A stretch of 25,193 bases of DNA. Source: RGIG6307 sp964424345. Lineage in GTDB: Bacteria > Bacillota > Clostridia > Lachnospirales > Lachnospiraceae. This document shows, in pieces, positions 7,774 to 16,559 of the stretch. The translations under genes were made by a program, and so were the position numbers. The notes under the pieces were generated by a model, which worked only from the letters and a program-made list of their open reading frames with translations, ran no database searches and was not told the origin of the DNA. The stretch lies in contig CAYRIK010000027.1 in NCBI GenBank assembly GCA_964424345.1, positions 1 to 25,193 on the forward strand. The letters are read 5' to 3'. Every line of letters starts with the position of its first letter. Position 1 is the stretch's first letter.

Positions 7774-10700
7774 TTACTTAGCAATCTTGATTGTAATCTT
7801 CTGTCCTTCATCATCTGTCAGACATACTTCTGTTTCATATTCATCTAAAGCTGTAAGTTCACTCAATGTTTCCTTACAGATATATTCTAACCATTCCTGT
7901 GGAACGTTTCCTTCTACAGCAATCTTGATTGTATCCATAATGTCACAGCCAAGGTTCTTTCTCGCATCCTGAATGTTTCTGATAATATCACGAGCCATAC
8001 CTTCACGCTTTAACTCTTCTGTGATTGTCAAATCCAAAGATACGATAATACCATGATCACTTGCAACATGGTAACCTTCTTTTGCAACATAAGTAATCAA
8101 TAAGATTCTGGAATCAAATACAGTATCTTCTCCGTTTACATTGATTACGACACCTTCTTCTGTTGCCTTATATGCACCAGATTTGATTGCCTTTACTAAA
8201 TCCTTAATCATAGTAGGATATAATGCACGAATCTCATTGAAGTTAGGATCACATTTTACAGTTGCGATTTCATCTACAGCATTTAATAATACTACGTTCT
8301 TTACATTTAATTCTTCTGCGATGATATCTGCAAATTCATGGATCAACTCTGTCTTATCGCCTGTAGAGAATGCAACATTTAATGTATTCAATGGCTGTCT
8401 GTTCTTGATACCATTCTTGTTACGGATACTTCTTGCAAGATAGATTACGTTCTGTACTAATTCTACTTTTTCCAATAATTCATCATCACGGAACTGTTCT
8501 GGAATTACTGGCCAATCTTCTAAATGTACACTTTCTGCATCTGTAAGTGTCTGATAAATCTTTTCAGAAAGAATTGGTGCAACTGGAGCAAACAGTTTTG
8601 TCATGTTTACAAGAACATAATATAATGTCTGGTATGCAGATACTTTATCCTCTGACATTCCCTTTGCCCAGAATCTACGTCTGCTTCTTCTGATGTACCA
8701 GTTTGTTAAACCTTCTACCAATGGAATTAAACTATCAACATATTTATTTACATAATATGCATCCATATTTTCAGAAATATTCTTTTCTGCTCTGTAAAGC
8801 TGTGCAAGAATCCACTTATCCAACTGATTTGTTGGGTTTGGACAAACTACATTGCCTTTTTCAAAGCCATCGATATTTGCATAAGAAATAAAGAAGTTAC
8901 AAGCATTCCAATATGGAAGTACGATCTGCTGATATGCATCTAAAATGCCTGATTCATCAAATAATAAGTCACCAATCAGCATAGCGTTTGTCTGGTATAA
9001 ATACAATCTAAGTGCATCTGTACCAAATTCTTTCATTAACTTCATTGGGTCTGTATAGTTCTTAGAAGACTTAGAAAGCTTCTTACCATCTTTTGCAAGG
9101 ATAGTACCATGAACGATACAGTTCTTGAATGCAGGTCTGTCAAATAATGCAACCGCAAGTACATGTAAATAGTAGAACCAGCATCTGATCTGTCCTGTAT
9201 ATTCTACGATGAAATCACTTGGATAGTGTGACTCAAACCACTCTTTATTTTCAAATGGATAATGCTTCTGTGCAAATGGAACAGAACCACTTTCAAACCA
9301 GCAGTCTAATACTTCTGGAACACGATGCATTGTTGCACCACACTTACAAGGAACGGTAACCTTATCCATGTACTGTCTGTGAAGATTATCTAATCTTACA
9401 CCGCTTGCCTGATAAATTTCTTCGATGCTGCCGAATACTCTTCTTTCTCCACAGCATTCACATTCCCAAATAGGAATTGGAGTACTCCAATATCTGTTTC
9501 TGGAAATATTCCAGTCTCTTGCATTTGCAAGCCAGTTTCCAAATCTGCCATGCTTTACAGTTTCTGGAACCCAGTTGATTTCTTCATTTGTTTCGATCAA
9601 ACGATCTTTGATCTTACCAACATTTAAGTACCATGCATCCATTGCTTTGTAGATCAATGGACGTTTACATCTCCAGCAATGTGGATAGTTATGCTCGATT
9701 GTACCATCTGCAACTGCTAAACCATTGTCATATAAGAAACGAATGATGATTGGGTTCATCTCAATAACATTCTTTTCTCCGTTTGGATCATAGAAATCTG
9801 TTACAACATCTGTAAACTGACCCTTTTCATCTACAGGGTTTACTAATGGAATGTTGTTATTTTTACATGTCCAGTAGTCGTCTTCACCAAATGCAGGAGC
9901 TGTATGAACGATACCAACACCTTCGTCAGATCCAACATAATCTGCTGCAACAACTTTGAATGCACCATTTTCTTTTAAATCAGCAAAATAGTTAAATAAT
10001 GGCTGATATTCTTTACCGATCAAATCAGAACCTGTACATTCTTTTACGATTTCTGGTTCCTGACCAAAAATCTTTGGATAATTAGAAAGAATGTTCTTGC
10101 AGGCAACGTATACGCCATTTTCTGTATTTACATATGCATAAGTTAATTTTTCACCAACAGCAAGGCAAAGGTTAGATGGTAATGTCCATGGAGTAGTTGT
10201 CCATGCAAGTAAATATACATTCTTGCCATCGATTACTTCTTCTGTCTTAAATCTTGCGATTACCCATCTATCCTGTCTTAATCTTGTAGAGTCAGACTCT
10301 CTTGTATCAGAAATAGATAAAGATGTTTCACAATGCATACAGTAAGGAGTTACACGATAATCTCTGTAAATAAGACCTTTGTCGTAGCATGTTTTGAATG
10401 CCCACATAACACTTTCCATAAAGTCTGTGTTCATTGTCTTGTAAGCACCATCATAATCTACCCAACGTGCCATCTGTTCAACGTATTCTTTCCATGCTTC
10501 ATTGTTGTTAGAAACTAATTCAAAGCACTTATCATTAAATACATCAATACCGATATTTTTTTCAATTTCATTTTTGTTCTGGATACCCATCTGGGACTCT
10601 ACCTGATTTTCGATAGGGAGTCCATGACAATCCCAGCCCCATGTACGAGGTACTGGATGTCCCTTCATGGTCCAATATCTTGCAGTCATGTCTTTAATGA

Positions 10701-10887
10701 AGGAAACTAAAACTGTTCCATGATGTGGCTTTCCTGTTGGGAATGGAGGGCCATCATAGAATACAACTTCCTCGCCTAACTTGCTTGCTACAGACTTTTG
10801 AAAAATCTTCTTTTCTTTCCAATAATTCAAAGTCTCTGTCTGAATTTCATTGATTTCCGGTTTTGATGTCAATTCTTGAAATTTCAT
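7774..10887 (-). CDS. ileS: Isoleucyl-tRNA synthetase, eukaryote-like type
   Basis: Charges tRNA-Ile with isoleucine in the cytosol (class I synthetase). At 1037 residues, with the N-terminal block GPPFPTGKPHHG and the CWRCKRPL/CHCE segments, it belongs to the long eukaryote-like IleRS2 group. Bacteria with this group are often poorly sensitive to mupirocin. The KMSKS loop is KLSKS at 603-607. The signature HxGH is H55-H56-G57-T58, so the last histidine is threonine. The editing domain (about 200-400) and anticodon-binding C-terminal region appear intact. The ATG at 10887 has AGAGGTGAG upstream (10891-10899). It is transcribed from a promoter at 10973-11001 with no T-box leader. Confidence 0.98.
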   Translation of the reverse strand: MKFQELTSKPEINEIQTETLNYWKEKKIFQKSVASKLGEEVVFYDGPPFPTGKPHHGTVLVSFIKDMTARYWTMKGHPVPRTWGWDCHGLPIENQVESQMGIQNKNEIEKNIGIDVFNDKCFELVSNNNEAWKEYVEQMARWVDYDGAYKTMNTDFMESVMWAFKTCYDKGLIYRDYRVTPYCMHCETSLSISDTRESDSTRLRQDRWVIARFKTEEVIDGKNVYLLAWTTTPWTLPSNLCLAVGEKLTYAYVNTENGVYVACKNILSNYPKIFGQEPEIVKECTGSDLIGKEYQPLFNYFADLKENGAFKVVAADYVGSDEGVGIVHTAPAFGEDDYWTCKNNNIPLVNPVDEKGQFTDVVTDFYDPNGEKNVIEMNPIIIRFLYDNGLAVADGTIEHNYPHCWRCKRPLIYKAMDAWYLNVGKIKDRLIETNEEINWVPETVKHGRFGNWLANARDWNISRNRYWSTPIPIWECECCGERRVFGSIEEIYQASGVRLDNLHRQYMDKVTVPCKCGATMHRVPEVLDCWFESGSVPFAQKHYPFENKEWFESHYPSDFIVEYTGQIRCWFYYLHVLAVALFDRPAFKNCIVHGTILAKDGKKLSKSSKNYTDPMKLMKEFGTDALRLYLYQTNAMLIGDLLFDESGILDAYQQIVLPYWNACNFFISYANIDGFEKGNVVCPNPTNQLDKWILAQLYRAEKNISENMDAYYVNKYVDSLIPLVEGLTNWYIRRSRRRFWAKGMSEDKVSAYQTLYYVLVNMTKLFAPVAPILSEKIYQTLTDAESVHLEDWPVIPEQFRDDELLEKVELVQNVIYLARSIRNKNGIKNRQPLNTLNVAFSTGDKTELIHEFADIIAEELNVKNVVLLNAVDEIATVKCDPNFNEIRALYPTMIKDLVKAIKSGAYKATEEGVVINVNGEDTVFDSRILLITYVAKEGYHVASDHGIIVSLDLTITEELKREGMARDIIRNIQDARKNLGCDIMDTIKIAVEGNVPQEWLEYICKETLSELTALDEYETEVCLTDDEGQKITIKIAK

Positions 10888-10913
10888 TTTCTCACCTCTG
10901 GATATTAAAATAA

Positions 10914-10931
10914 CTGTTCAATTACGAACAG
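10914..10931 (-). other. Small hairpin in the ileS leader
   Basis: CTGTTC and GAACAG form a 6-bp stem with a 6-nt loop, about 27 nt before the ileS ATG. No specifier loop or T-box bulge (GGTGG-type) accompanies it, so it is not a T-box. No function is claimed. Confidence 0.4.
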
Positions 10932-10972
10932 ACTACAATAGTATTCTTTTTAACGCAAAGACTTGCTGTAGC

Positions 10973-11001
10973 ATTATATCAAAAATTTAACAATCTGTAA
11001 A
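10973..11001 (-). promoter_or_regulatory. Promoter of ileS
   Basis: On the minus strand TTTACA (10996-11001) and TATAAT (10973-10978) are 17 bp apart, with a TGA extended -10 element. The -35 begins only 6 bp after the degV stop and no terminator lies between. Readthrough from degV into ileS is therefore also possible. Confidence 0.75.
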
Positions 11002-11007
11002 GTGATA

Positions 11008-11838
11008 TTAGTGTTCAAAACCAATAAGCAATCCGCCTTTTTCTGCATAAAAACTGCACAAACCATTTGTTGGAGCAATCTTGATGACAGCCTCTGGAAA
11101 TTCTTCCAGCAATGCTTGTTTTAATTTTTCTGCACCTTCTTGATTACAGCAATGGTCTATGTATGCTTTTTTGCCTGCATATCCTGCTTTTTTCATGTTT
11201 TCCACAATTCGTAAAATTGCTTTTTTCTCACCGCGTACTTTATCTGTCATATTTAACACGCCACCTGCTGCATTTCCGACGATTCGAATCCCAAGCATTC
11301 CTACCAAAGCGGCTACTGTTGCATTTACACGTCCATTATTTGCAAGATTTTTTACACTTTCCAAACTAAAAACCAAAGAAGTATGTTCTTTTTTGTATGC
11401 GGTTATCTTTTCACAAATATGTGTATATTCCATACCGCTTTGTACCCATTCTCTTATCTTTTCTAATAAAATCTGCATTTCCGGTCCTGCAGAAGCTGTA
11501 TCCAACACAAATACCTTTCTATCAGGATGCTCTTCCTCATACTGTTTTTTGGCTGCCATTGCCGCATTGTAACTTCCTGACAGCTGTGCTGTGATTGTTG
11601 TGCAATATACTTCTTTTGCATCTCCAAACGCGTCTAACCAATCACCAATTCCAGGACATGCTGTTTTAGAACGTCCTTTGTACTGTGACAGCTCCTCTAC
11701 CATATTTGCAACGTCCAACGCCTCATTATCTCTATACTCCTTTTCGTCTGTAGAAATAATCATATCCACAGATGAAAAATCCGCATGTTCTAAACAATAT
11801 ATATCACAAGATGAATCTGAAACAAATTTAATACTCAT
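11008..11838 (-). CDS. DegV family fatty-acid-binding protein
   Basis: DegV (FakB-like) proteins bind fatty acids, and some deliver them to a FakA kinase for phospholipid synthesis. The opening MSIKFVSDSSCDIY matches the family N-terminus. TAQLSGSYNAA fits the conserved ligand-site serine loop, and the ending GLCSFYAEKGGLLIGFEH is typical. I place the start at 11838 (276 residues) rather than seven codons upstream. ATG 11838 has AGGAG 7 nt before it and leads straight into the family N-terminus, whereas the upstream ATG has no ribosome site. The gene follows ddh by 107 bp. The intervening leader can fold so that its 5' half pairs with the ribosome site. No FakA homologue is in the window, so the lipid role is by family only. 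Confidence 0.88.
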   Translation of the reverse strand: MSIKFVSDSSCDIYCLEHADFSSVDMIISTDEKEYRDNEALDVANMVEELSQYKGRSKTACPGIGDWLDAFGDAKEVYCTTITAQLSGSYNAAMAAKKQYEEEHPDRKVFVLDTASAGPEMQILLEKIREWVQSGMEYTHICEKITAYKKEHTSLVFSLESVKNLANNGRVNATVAALVGMLGIRIVGNAAGGVLNMTDKVRGEKKAILRIVENMKKAGYAGKKAYIDHCCNQEGAEKLKQALLEEFPEAVIKIAPTNGLCSFYAEKGGLLIGFEH

Positions 11839-11841
11839 ATA

Positions 11842-11925
11842 AAAACTCCTGTAAGCCATAGGCTTTCTTAACTATTTAATCTAGTTTTTAAAACTACATC
11901 ATTTAGTCAATAATACAGGAGTTTT
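11842..11925 (-). promoter_or_regulatory. Structured leader that can sequester the degV ribosome site
   Basis: On the minus strand AAAACTCCTGTA (11914-11925) is the exact reverse complement of TACAGGAGTTTT (11842-11853), which contains the AGGAG of degV. Between these arms lie a 7-bp stem TTGACTA/TAGTTAA with an AGTTTT/AAAACT hairpin inside it, and a 5-bp hairpin AAGCC-TAT-GGCTT (11854-11866 region). Together they fold as a three-way junction. The closing arm ends in TTTTTATAT, so the same element could act as a terminator after ddh. A small inverted-repeat element is a third reading. Confidence 0.55.
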
Positions 11926-11945
11926 CTATCTACGTCAATATTCTT

Positions 11946-12929
11946 TTATAATAATTTTGCTCTCAGTTCTTCTGCACTCATTGCACTTAAATAAGCTGGT
12001 GCTACGTCAAATACAGTCTTACATCCAACTTGACCTTCTGCTGCCATGCGATATACTGCACGTGCGTATGCTGTAATAACAGAAGATGTAAACTCTGGAT
12101 TAGAATCCAATTTCAAGCTGTATTCAATCAAATGATTGTGTTCTTCATTCCATCCGGTCTTACCGCTTCTCATTACAAAACCGCCATGTGGAATACCACT
12201 GTGGTTTGCTTTTAATTCTTCTTCGCTGATAAAATGTACGGTTGTATCATAATCTGCAAAATAGTTTGGCATTGTCTTAATTTCATGCTCAATCTTTGCT
12301 GCATCTGCACCTTCTTCTAATACAACAAAACATTCTCTTGTATGCTTTTGTCTTACAGTCAGTTCTGGATTACTTCCACTTCTTACTTCTTCTAATGCAG
12401 CTTCTACTGGAATTGTATACTGTTTTGCATCTTTTACGCCTTCAATACGACGAATTGCATCAGAATGTCCCTGACTTACACCTTTTCCCCAGAATGTATA
12501 ATCTTTTCCATTTGGCAATACTGCTGCTGCATAAGCTCTATTTAAAGAAAACATACCAGGATCCCAGCCAACAGATATCATCGCTGTCTTGCCAGCACGC
12601 TTTGCTGCTGCATCTACATTTGCAAAATGCTGTGGAATATTTGCATGGGTATCAAAACTATCTACCACATGGAACATTTCTGCATATTTTGGTGTCTGTA
12701 CTGGTAAATCCGTAGCGCTGCCTCCACATAAAATCATAACATCGATTTTATCTTTCCAGTTTTCCACATCATCTATATGACAAACTGCTGCACTTTTTGT
12801 TAAAATACTTACATTTTCCGGATTACGTCTTGTAAATACAGCAACTAATTCCATATCCTGATTTTGCTTTACTGCACACTCAATACCACGTCCTAAATTG
12901 CCGTATCCTAAAATACCAATTCTTATCAT
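11946..12929 (-). CDS. ddh: meso-diaminopimelate D-dehydrogenase
   Basis: NADPH-dependent enzyme that makes meso-diaminopimelate from tetrahydrodipicolinate in one step, serving lysine and peptidoglycan synthesis. The 327-residue length is standard. The N-terminal Rossmann motif GILGYGNLGRGIE and segments VDSFDTHANIP, SVGWDPGMFSLNR, WGKGVSQGHSDAIRR and HGGFVMRSGKTG are all characteristic of Ddh. The ATG at 12929 has AGGAGG at 12936-12941. The gene has its own promoter (13011-13039), with a perfect 18-bp palindrome just inside the transcript. Downstream lies degV, separated by a structured leader. Confidence 0.97.
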   Translation of the reverse strand: MIRIGILGYGNLGRGIECAVKQNQDMELVAVFTRRNPENVSILTKSAAVCHIDDVENWKDKIDVMILCGGSATDLPVQTPKYAEMFHVVDSFDTHANIPQHFANVDAAAKRAGKTAMISVGWDPGMFSLNRAYAAAVLPNGKDYTFWGKGVSQGHSDAIRRIEGVKDAKQYTIPVEAALEEVRSGSNPELTVRQKHTRECFVVLEEGADAAKIEHEIKTMPNYFADYDTTVHFISEEELKANHSGIPHGGFVMRSGKTGWNEEHNHLIEYSLKLDSNPEFTSSVITAYARAVYRMAAEGQVGCKTVFDVAPAYLSAMSAEELRAKLL

Positions 12930-12980
12930 CTTTTTCCTCCTGATTGTTTATCCCTAACTATCAACTGCTTTACAGACATT

Positions 12981-12998
12981 TCGGGAAAATTTTCCCGA
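12981..12998. promoter_or_regulatory. Perfect 18-bp palindrome, operator candidate for ddh
   Basis: TCGGGAAAATTTTCCCGA is fully self-complementary. It begins about 5 bp downstream of the predicted ddh transcription start and lies about 52 bp before the ATG. This placement suits a repressor roadblock. As RNA it would form only a tight hairpin with no T run. The cognate regulator is not recognised. Confidence 0.55.
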
Positions 12999-13010
12999 TC
13001 AGACTTGCTT

Positions 13011-13039
13011 ATTATACTGCAAAGCATATTCTTTTTCCA
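13011..13039 (-). promoter_or_regulatory. Promoter of ddh
   Basis: On the minus strand TATAAT (13011-13016) lies 17 bp from a 4/6-match -35 TGGAAA (13034-13039). The start is predicted near 13004, in the 134-bp gap behind the permease gene. No terminator is evident in that gap. Confidence 0.6.
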
Positions 13040-13063
13040 TAGTGAATTAGTAGAAATTAACTT

Positions 13064-16000
13064 TTATTCTACACTCTTTAACGCTTCGACTGGATTGATT
13101 ACGTCTAACGACTTATTTGTAATCATATTTACACAAACTGCAAATAAGAACGACAATCCTGCTGAAATTACGTAACTGATTGGATGAAGGGAAACTGCCA
13201 AATACATAGACGGTATATTTAAAATGCTCGTCAATGTCTGTGCAAATGCATATCCAAGCGGTATGCCTGCCACAATTCCAATTCCTGTCAGTATCATCGT
13301 TTCTTTATTTACATAAGCATGAACCTCTCCATCGTAAAAACCAAGCACTTTGATTGTTGCTAACTCTCGAATACGTTCAGAAACATTTGTCGTTGCTAAT
13401 GTAAACAATACTACAAATGCAAGACATGCTGCCATAATGATTACAATATATACAACCATATTAATCAAAACAAATGCTGTTGCAAAATCTTCTTTCATTG
13501 CATCGGTACTAATACAGCTTGCAATGCCTTCCTGTTTTGCAAGTGTATCGCAAAATAAAATAGGATCTTTGCAGTCTTTGGAAAGATAAATCAATGCTCC
13601 ATTTGGCTTATATGTTCCAAAACACGCTTCGTATGTTGCCTTTGTCATATATACATAATTGCTCAGATAATTTTCCACAACATCGGTAATCGTAACATCT
13701 GCCTGATCTAACTGCAGTGTCTGTATAGAAGCTTCTGTCCCAGCTTCCAACTCTAATAAAATAGAAGCATTTTGTGTAAGCATGATTTCTCCATCTTCTA
13801 AAGATGTCACTTTTCCGTCCGTATGACGCAGTTGAATATAATCTTCCAACATTGTTTCATCGTCTACAACCATCAATTGTGCATTTTCCGTTTTTCCTTC
13901 TGCATTTTTCACGCTGACTGTCATAATATAGCTTTCCAGATAATCCGATATATTGGGGTCTTTTTCTAAATATCCCTGCAGCACATCCATATCTGTAGCT
14001 ACTGCCATTGCATCATAGAAAAAGGTTTGTTCATATTGTCTTGGCACAATATCTGTTACAGTATCTTTAATCGCAAATCCAAACAACAACAATGCCATAC
14101 ATCCTGCAATACCAAATATTGTCATAAAAAGACGTTTTTTATATCGGAACAAGTTTCGTGCTGTTACTTTGTTCAAAAAAGACATTTTATTCCAGACAAA
14201 TGGAATACGCTCTAAAATAACTCTCGAACCAGCTTTCGGTGCTTTTGGACGCATCAGTGTAACCGGTGTCTGTGATAATTCATTTTGACACGCCATCATG
14301 GTTGCCACCAAAATACCGCCTACAAACAAACATGGTCCAAGCAATCCATTTACTGGCTCAAACAAAAACAGATAGTGTGGCAGCAGATACATTGTACTGA
14401 AAATATAGCAAATGATTGCCGGAAGCAGTAGAAATGCTCCAAGTGTACCAAGTATACTTCCTAAAGAACTGGCACAACATGCATATACAATATATTTTCT
14501 GCGGATTTCTCTGTCGTGAAAACCAAGTGATTTATATGTGCCAATCAATCCTCGGTCTTCTTCCACCATTCTTGTGATTGTAGTAAGGCTGATTAAAATT
14601 GCTACAACAAAGAAAACAACAGGAAATACTTTTGCGATAGATTCAATAGAGGACGCATCGCTTTTAATATTACTGTAACCGCTTAATGACATTCTGTCTT
14701 GAATGTACCATTCTGCAAGATCCATATCTTCTAATTCTTTTCTTGCTTTTTCCAGTTCTTCTTCGGCTTCTTGTTTACCACCTTCTAATTCCATCCAGCC
14801 ATCGGCAAGCTGTTCCATGCCATACGCTTTTCCTTCTTCATAAGCATCATATCCTTGTATAAGCTGCTGTTCGCCCTCTTTTTGACCTTCTTCTAAACTT
14901 GCCCAAGCTGTTACTAACTGCCTTTTGCCGCTTTCTAATGCCTTTTTGCCTTCCTTAATCTGCATTCTTCCTTGCGCAAACTGTTCTTCTGCATAGGCTT
15001 CCTGCTGCTCTAATTGTGACAATCCATCCTCTAACTGTTTTCTAGATGCATCACATTCTTTCTGGCCTTGATTTAATTGTGCTTCTCCCTGCACTAGTTG
15101 CTGTTTGTTTGCTTCTAATGCTTCCCATTCTTGTGCATAAGACGCATCTATTTGTGCATACTGCGCATCCAGCGCTGTTTTTTGCTCTTGTAATGCCTCT
15201 TGTGCTGTTTGTGCAGCAGCAAGCAACTGTTTTGCTGCAAATACTTCCGCAGCATTTTCACTTTCTGCAATCGTTTTTTCTAATGCTTCCTGATTTTTTT
15301 GATTTTCCTGAATTTGTGATTCGATTGCCTGTTTAGCATTGGAAATTGCTTCTTTTTCTGTTTCTTGACGTTTCTGCAGCGCTGCTTCTTTTACTTGCAG
15401 CCCTGCTTTGGCAAGTTCTAACTCGGCTCTTGCCTGATCAAGCTGATGTTGTCCTTCCTCTAACTGAACATAGCCATCTAAAATTTGCGTTCTTGCTTTA
15501 TCAAATTCTTTTTGGGCTGCCTGTTCTTGTTCTTCTAATGTTTGTTCTGCCTGCTCTAATTGCAAAAGACCATGTTCAATATCAGCTTCTCCGTTTATAA
15601 GTTCTGTTTTTGCCTGTGCAATCTGCTTCCAGAAATCTTTTTCCCCTTTTTGCAGTTCTTTTTGGGCCTCTAACAATTCCTCTTCAAACTGCTGTTGGGC
15701 TTCTAAAAGCTCCTGTTGGGCCTTTTCTAGTTCTTCATAAACTTCTTTTTCACTTTCTTCCAGCTTTTCATATGCCTGCTGTTGTACTTCTTTTGTACGT
15801 GCTTCGGCACGCTGCTGCTTAATTTGGGCTTCTACATAATCGCTAAACTGTTTTGTCATATCCTCATATTCTTCAGAATAACAAAAAAGTTCCTCGCTTC
15901 CCTGCAAAGTAAGATAAATTGCTGTATATATATCACTATCAACTGCATCAGATAATATGTATACCGTTTCTTCCTGTGTAGACGAAGCTCGAAATGATAC

Positions 16001-16555
16001 GGAACCATCTGGATTATTTACATCTAACGCATCGATAATAATAGCTGATACCCGAAACGTTGTCTGAAGAATATTTTTTTCTTCTGATTCTTCAAAAATT
16101 TCAAACGTATCTCCGACTTTTAATCCTGCTGCTTTTGCAAAGCTTTTTGTAATTGCTGCTTCATCTGCGCTTTTCGGCAATGTTCCTTCTAATACGTAAG
16201 GTTGATTGATACCATCCGGATAATAGGTCTTTAAAGAAATACCGATATCCTTTTGAGCAATTTGCGCGTGTACTGTTTTAGAAAAAATACCTTCTATTGC
16301 TTCTACTTCGTCTAACGCTCCAAGCACTGAAACATCTTCCTTTGTCAATCCAAGTGTAGACATAATGCAAATATCAAACAGTTTTTGTTCATCGTAAAAT
16401 TTATCGGCTGAATGTTTTAAATCAACACATGCAGCTTTTAATCCCGAAAACATCATCGTTCCTAAAAAAGTAATAAGCATAATTGCTATAAAACGTTTAC
16501 GGCCTTTTTGTATAGAACGGATAATGTCATTTTTATATGCTTTCATTTTTCCCAT
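13064..16555 (-). CDS. FtsX-type ABC transporter permease with very long coiled coil
   Basis: A 1163-residue membrane subunit of a MacB/LolCDE/antimicrobial-peptide-type ABC system. One membrane helix lies at about 21-41, followed by an extracytoplasmic MacB-like domain (about 44-230). A nearly 370-residue Glu/Gln/Ala/Leu coiled coil (about 235-610) has repeated phrases such as QLEEGQHQLDQA and QLEDGLSQLEQQ. Then comes a first FtsX block (helix near 640-660, with RMVEEDRGLIGTYKSLGF), a second extracytoplasmic domain, and a C-terminal FtsX block with RIRELATIKVLGFYDGE. The coil is outside the cell, projecting from the first extracytoplasmic loop. It starts 4 bp after the ATPase stop, so the two are cotranslated. 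Its ribosome site is weak (GAGTGG). The substrate is unknown. Confidence 0.9.
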   Translation of the reverse strand: MGKMKAYKNDIIRSIQKGRKRFIAIMLITFLGTMMFSGLKAACVDLKHSADKFYDEQKLFDICIMSTLGLTKEDVSVLGALDEVEAIEGIFSKTVHAQIAQKDIGISLKTYYPDGINQPYVLEGTLPKSADEAAITKSFAKAAGLKVGDTFEIFEESEEKNILQTTFRVSAIIIDALDVNNPDGSVSFRASSTQEETVYILSDAVDSDIYTAIYLTLQGSEELFCYSEEYEDMTKQFSDYVEAQIKQQRAEARTKEVQQQAYEKLEESEKEVYEELEKAQQELLEAQQQFEEELLEAQKELQKGEKDFWKQIAQAKTELINGEADIEHGLLQLEQAEQTLEEQEQAAQKEFDKARTQILDGYVQLEEGQHQLDQARAELELAKAGLQVKEAALQKRQETEKEAISNAKQAIESQIQENQKNQEALEKTIAESENAAEVFAAKQLLAAAQTAQEALQEQKTALDAQYAQIDASYAQEWEALEANKQQLVQGEAQLNQGQKECDASRKQLEDGLSQLEQQEAYAEEQFAQGRMQIKEGKKALESGKRQLVTAWASLEEGQKEGEQQLIQGYDAYEEGKAYGMEQLADGWMELEGGKQEAEEELEKARKELEDMDLAEWYIQDRMSLSGYSNIKSDASSIESIAKVFPVVFFVVAILISLTTITRMVEEDRGLIGTYKSLGFHDREIRRKYIVYACCASSLGSILGTLGAFLLLPAIICYIFSTMYLLPHYLFLFEPVNGLLGPCLFVGGILVATMMACQNELSQTPVTLMRPKAPKAGSRVILERIPFVWNKMSFLNKVTARNLFRYKKRLFMTIFGIAGCMALLLFGFAIKDTVTDIVPRQYEQTFFYDAMAVATDMDVLQGYLEKDPNISDYLESYIMTVSVKNAEGKTENAQLMVVDDETMLEDYIQLRHTDGKVTSLEDGEIMLTQNASILLELEAGTEASIQTLQLDQADVTITDVVENYLSNYVYMTKATYEACFGTYKPNGALIYLSKDCKDPILFCDTLAKQEGIASCISTDAMKEDFATAFVLINMVVYIVIIMAACLAFVVLFTLATTNVSERIRELATIKVLGFYDGEVHAYVNKETMILTGIGIVAGIPLGYAFAQTLTSILNIPSMYLAVSLHPISYVISAGLSFLFAVCVNMITNKSLDVINPVEALKSVE

Positions 16556-16559
16556 CGTA

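Noticed and set aside
11839..11859. Upstream start for the DegV protein (MAYRSFY)
   Set aside because: It lacks a ribosome site. The ATG at 11838 has AGGAG at good spacing and begins with the family N-terminus.
15046..15822. Series of plus-strand Leu-rich ORFs opposite the coiled coil
   Set aside because: They are the antisense image of Glu/Gln/Lys-rich codons in the permease gene and have no ribosome sites or recognisable domains.
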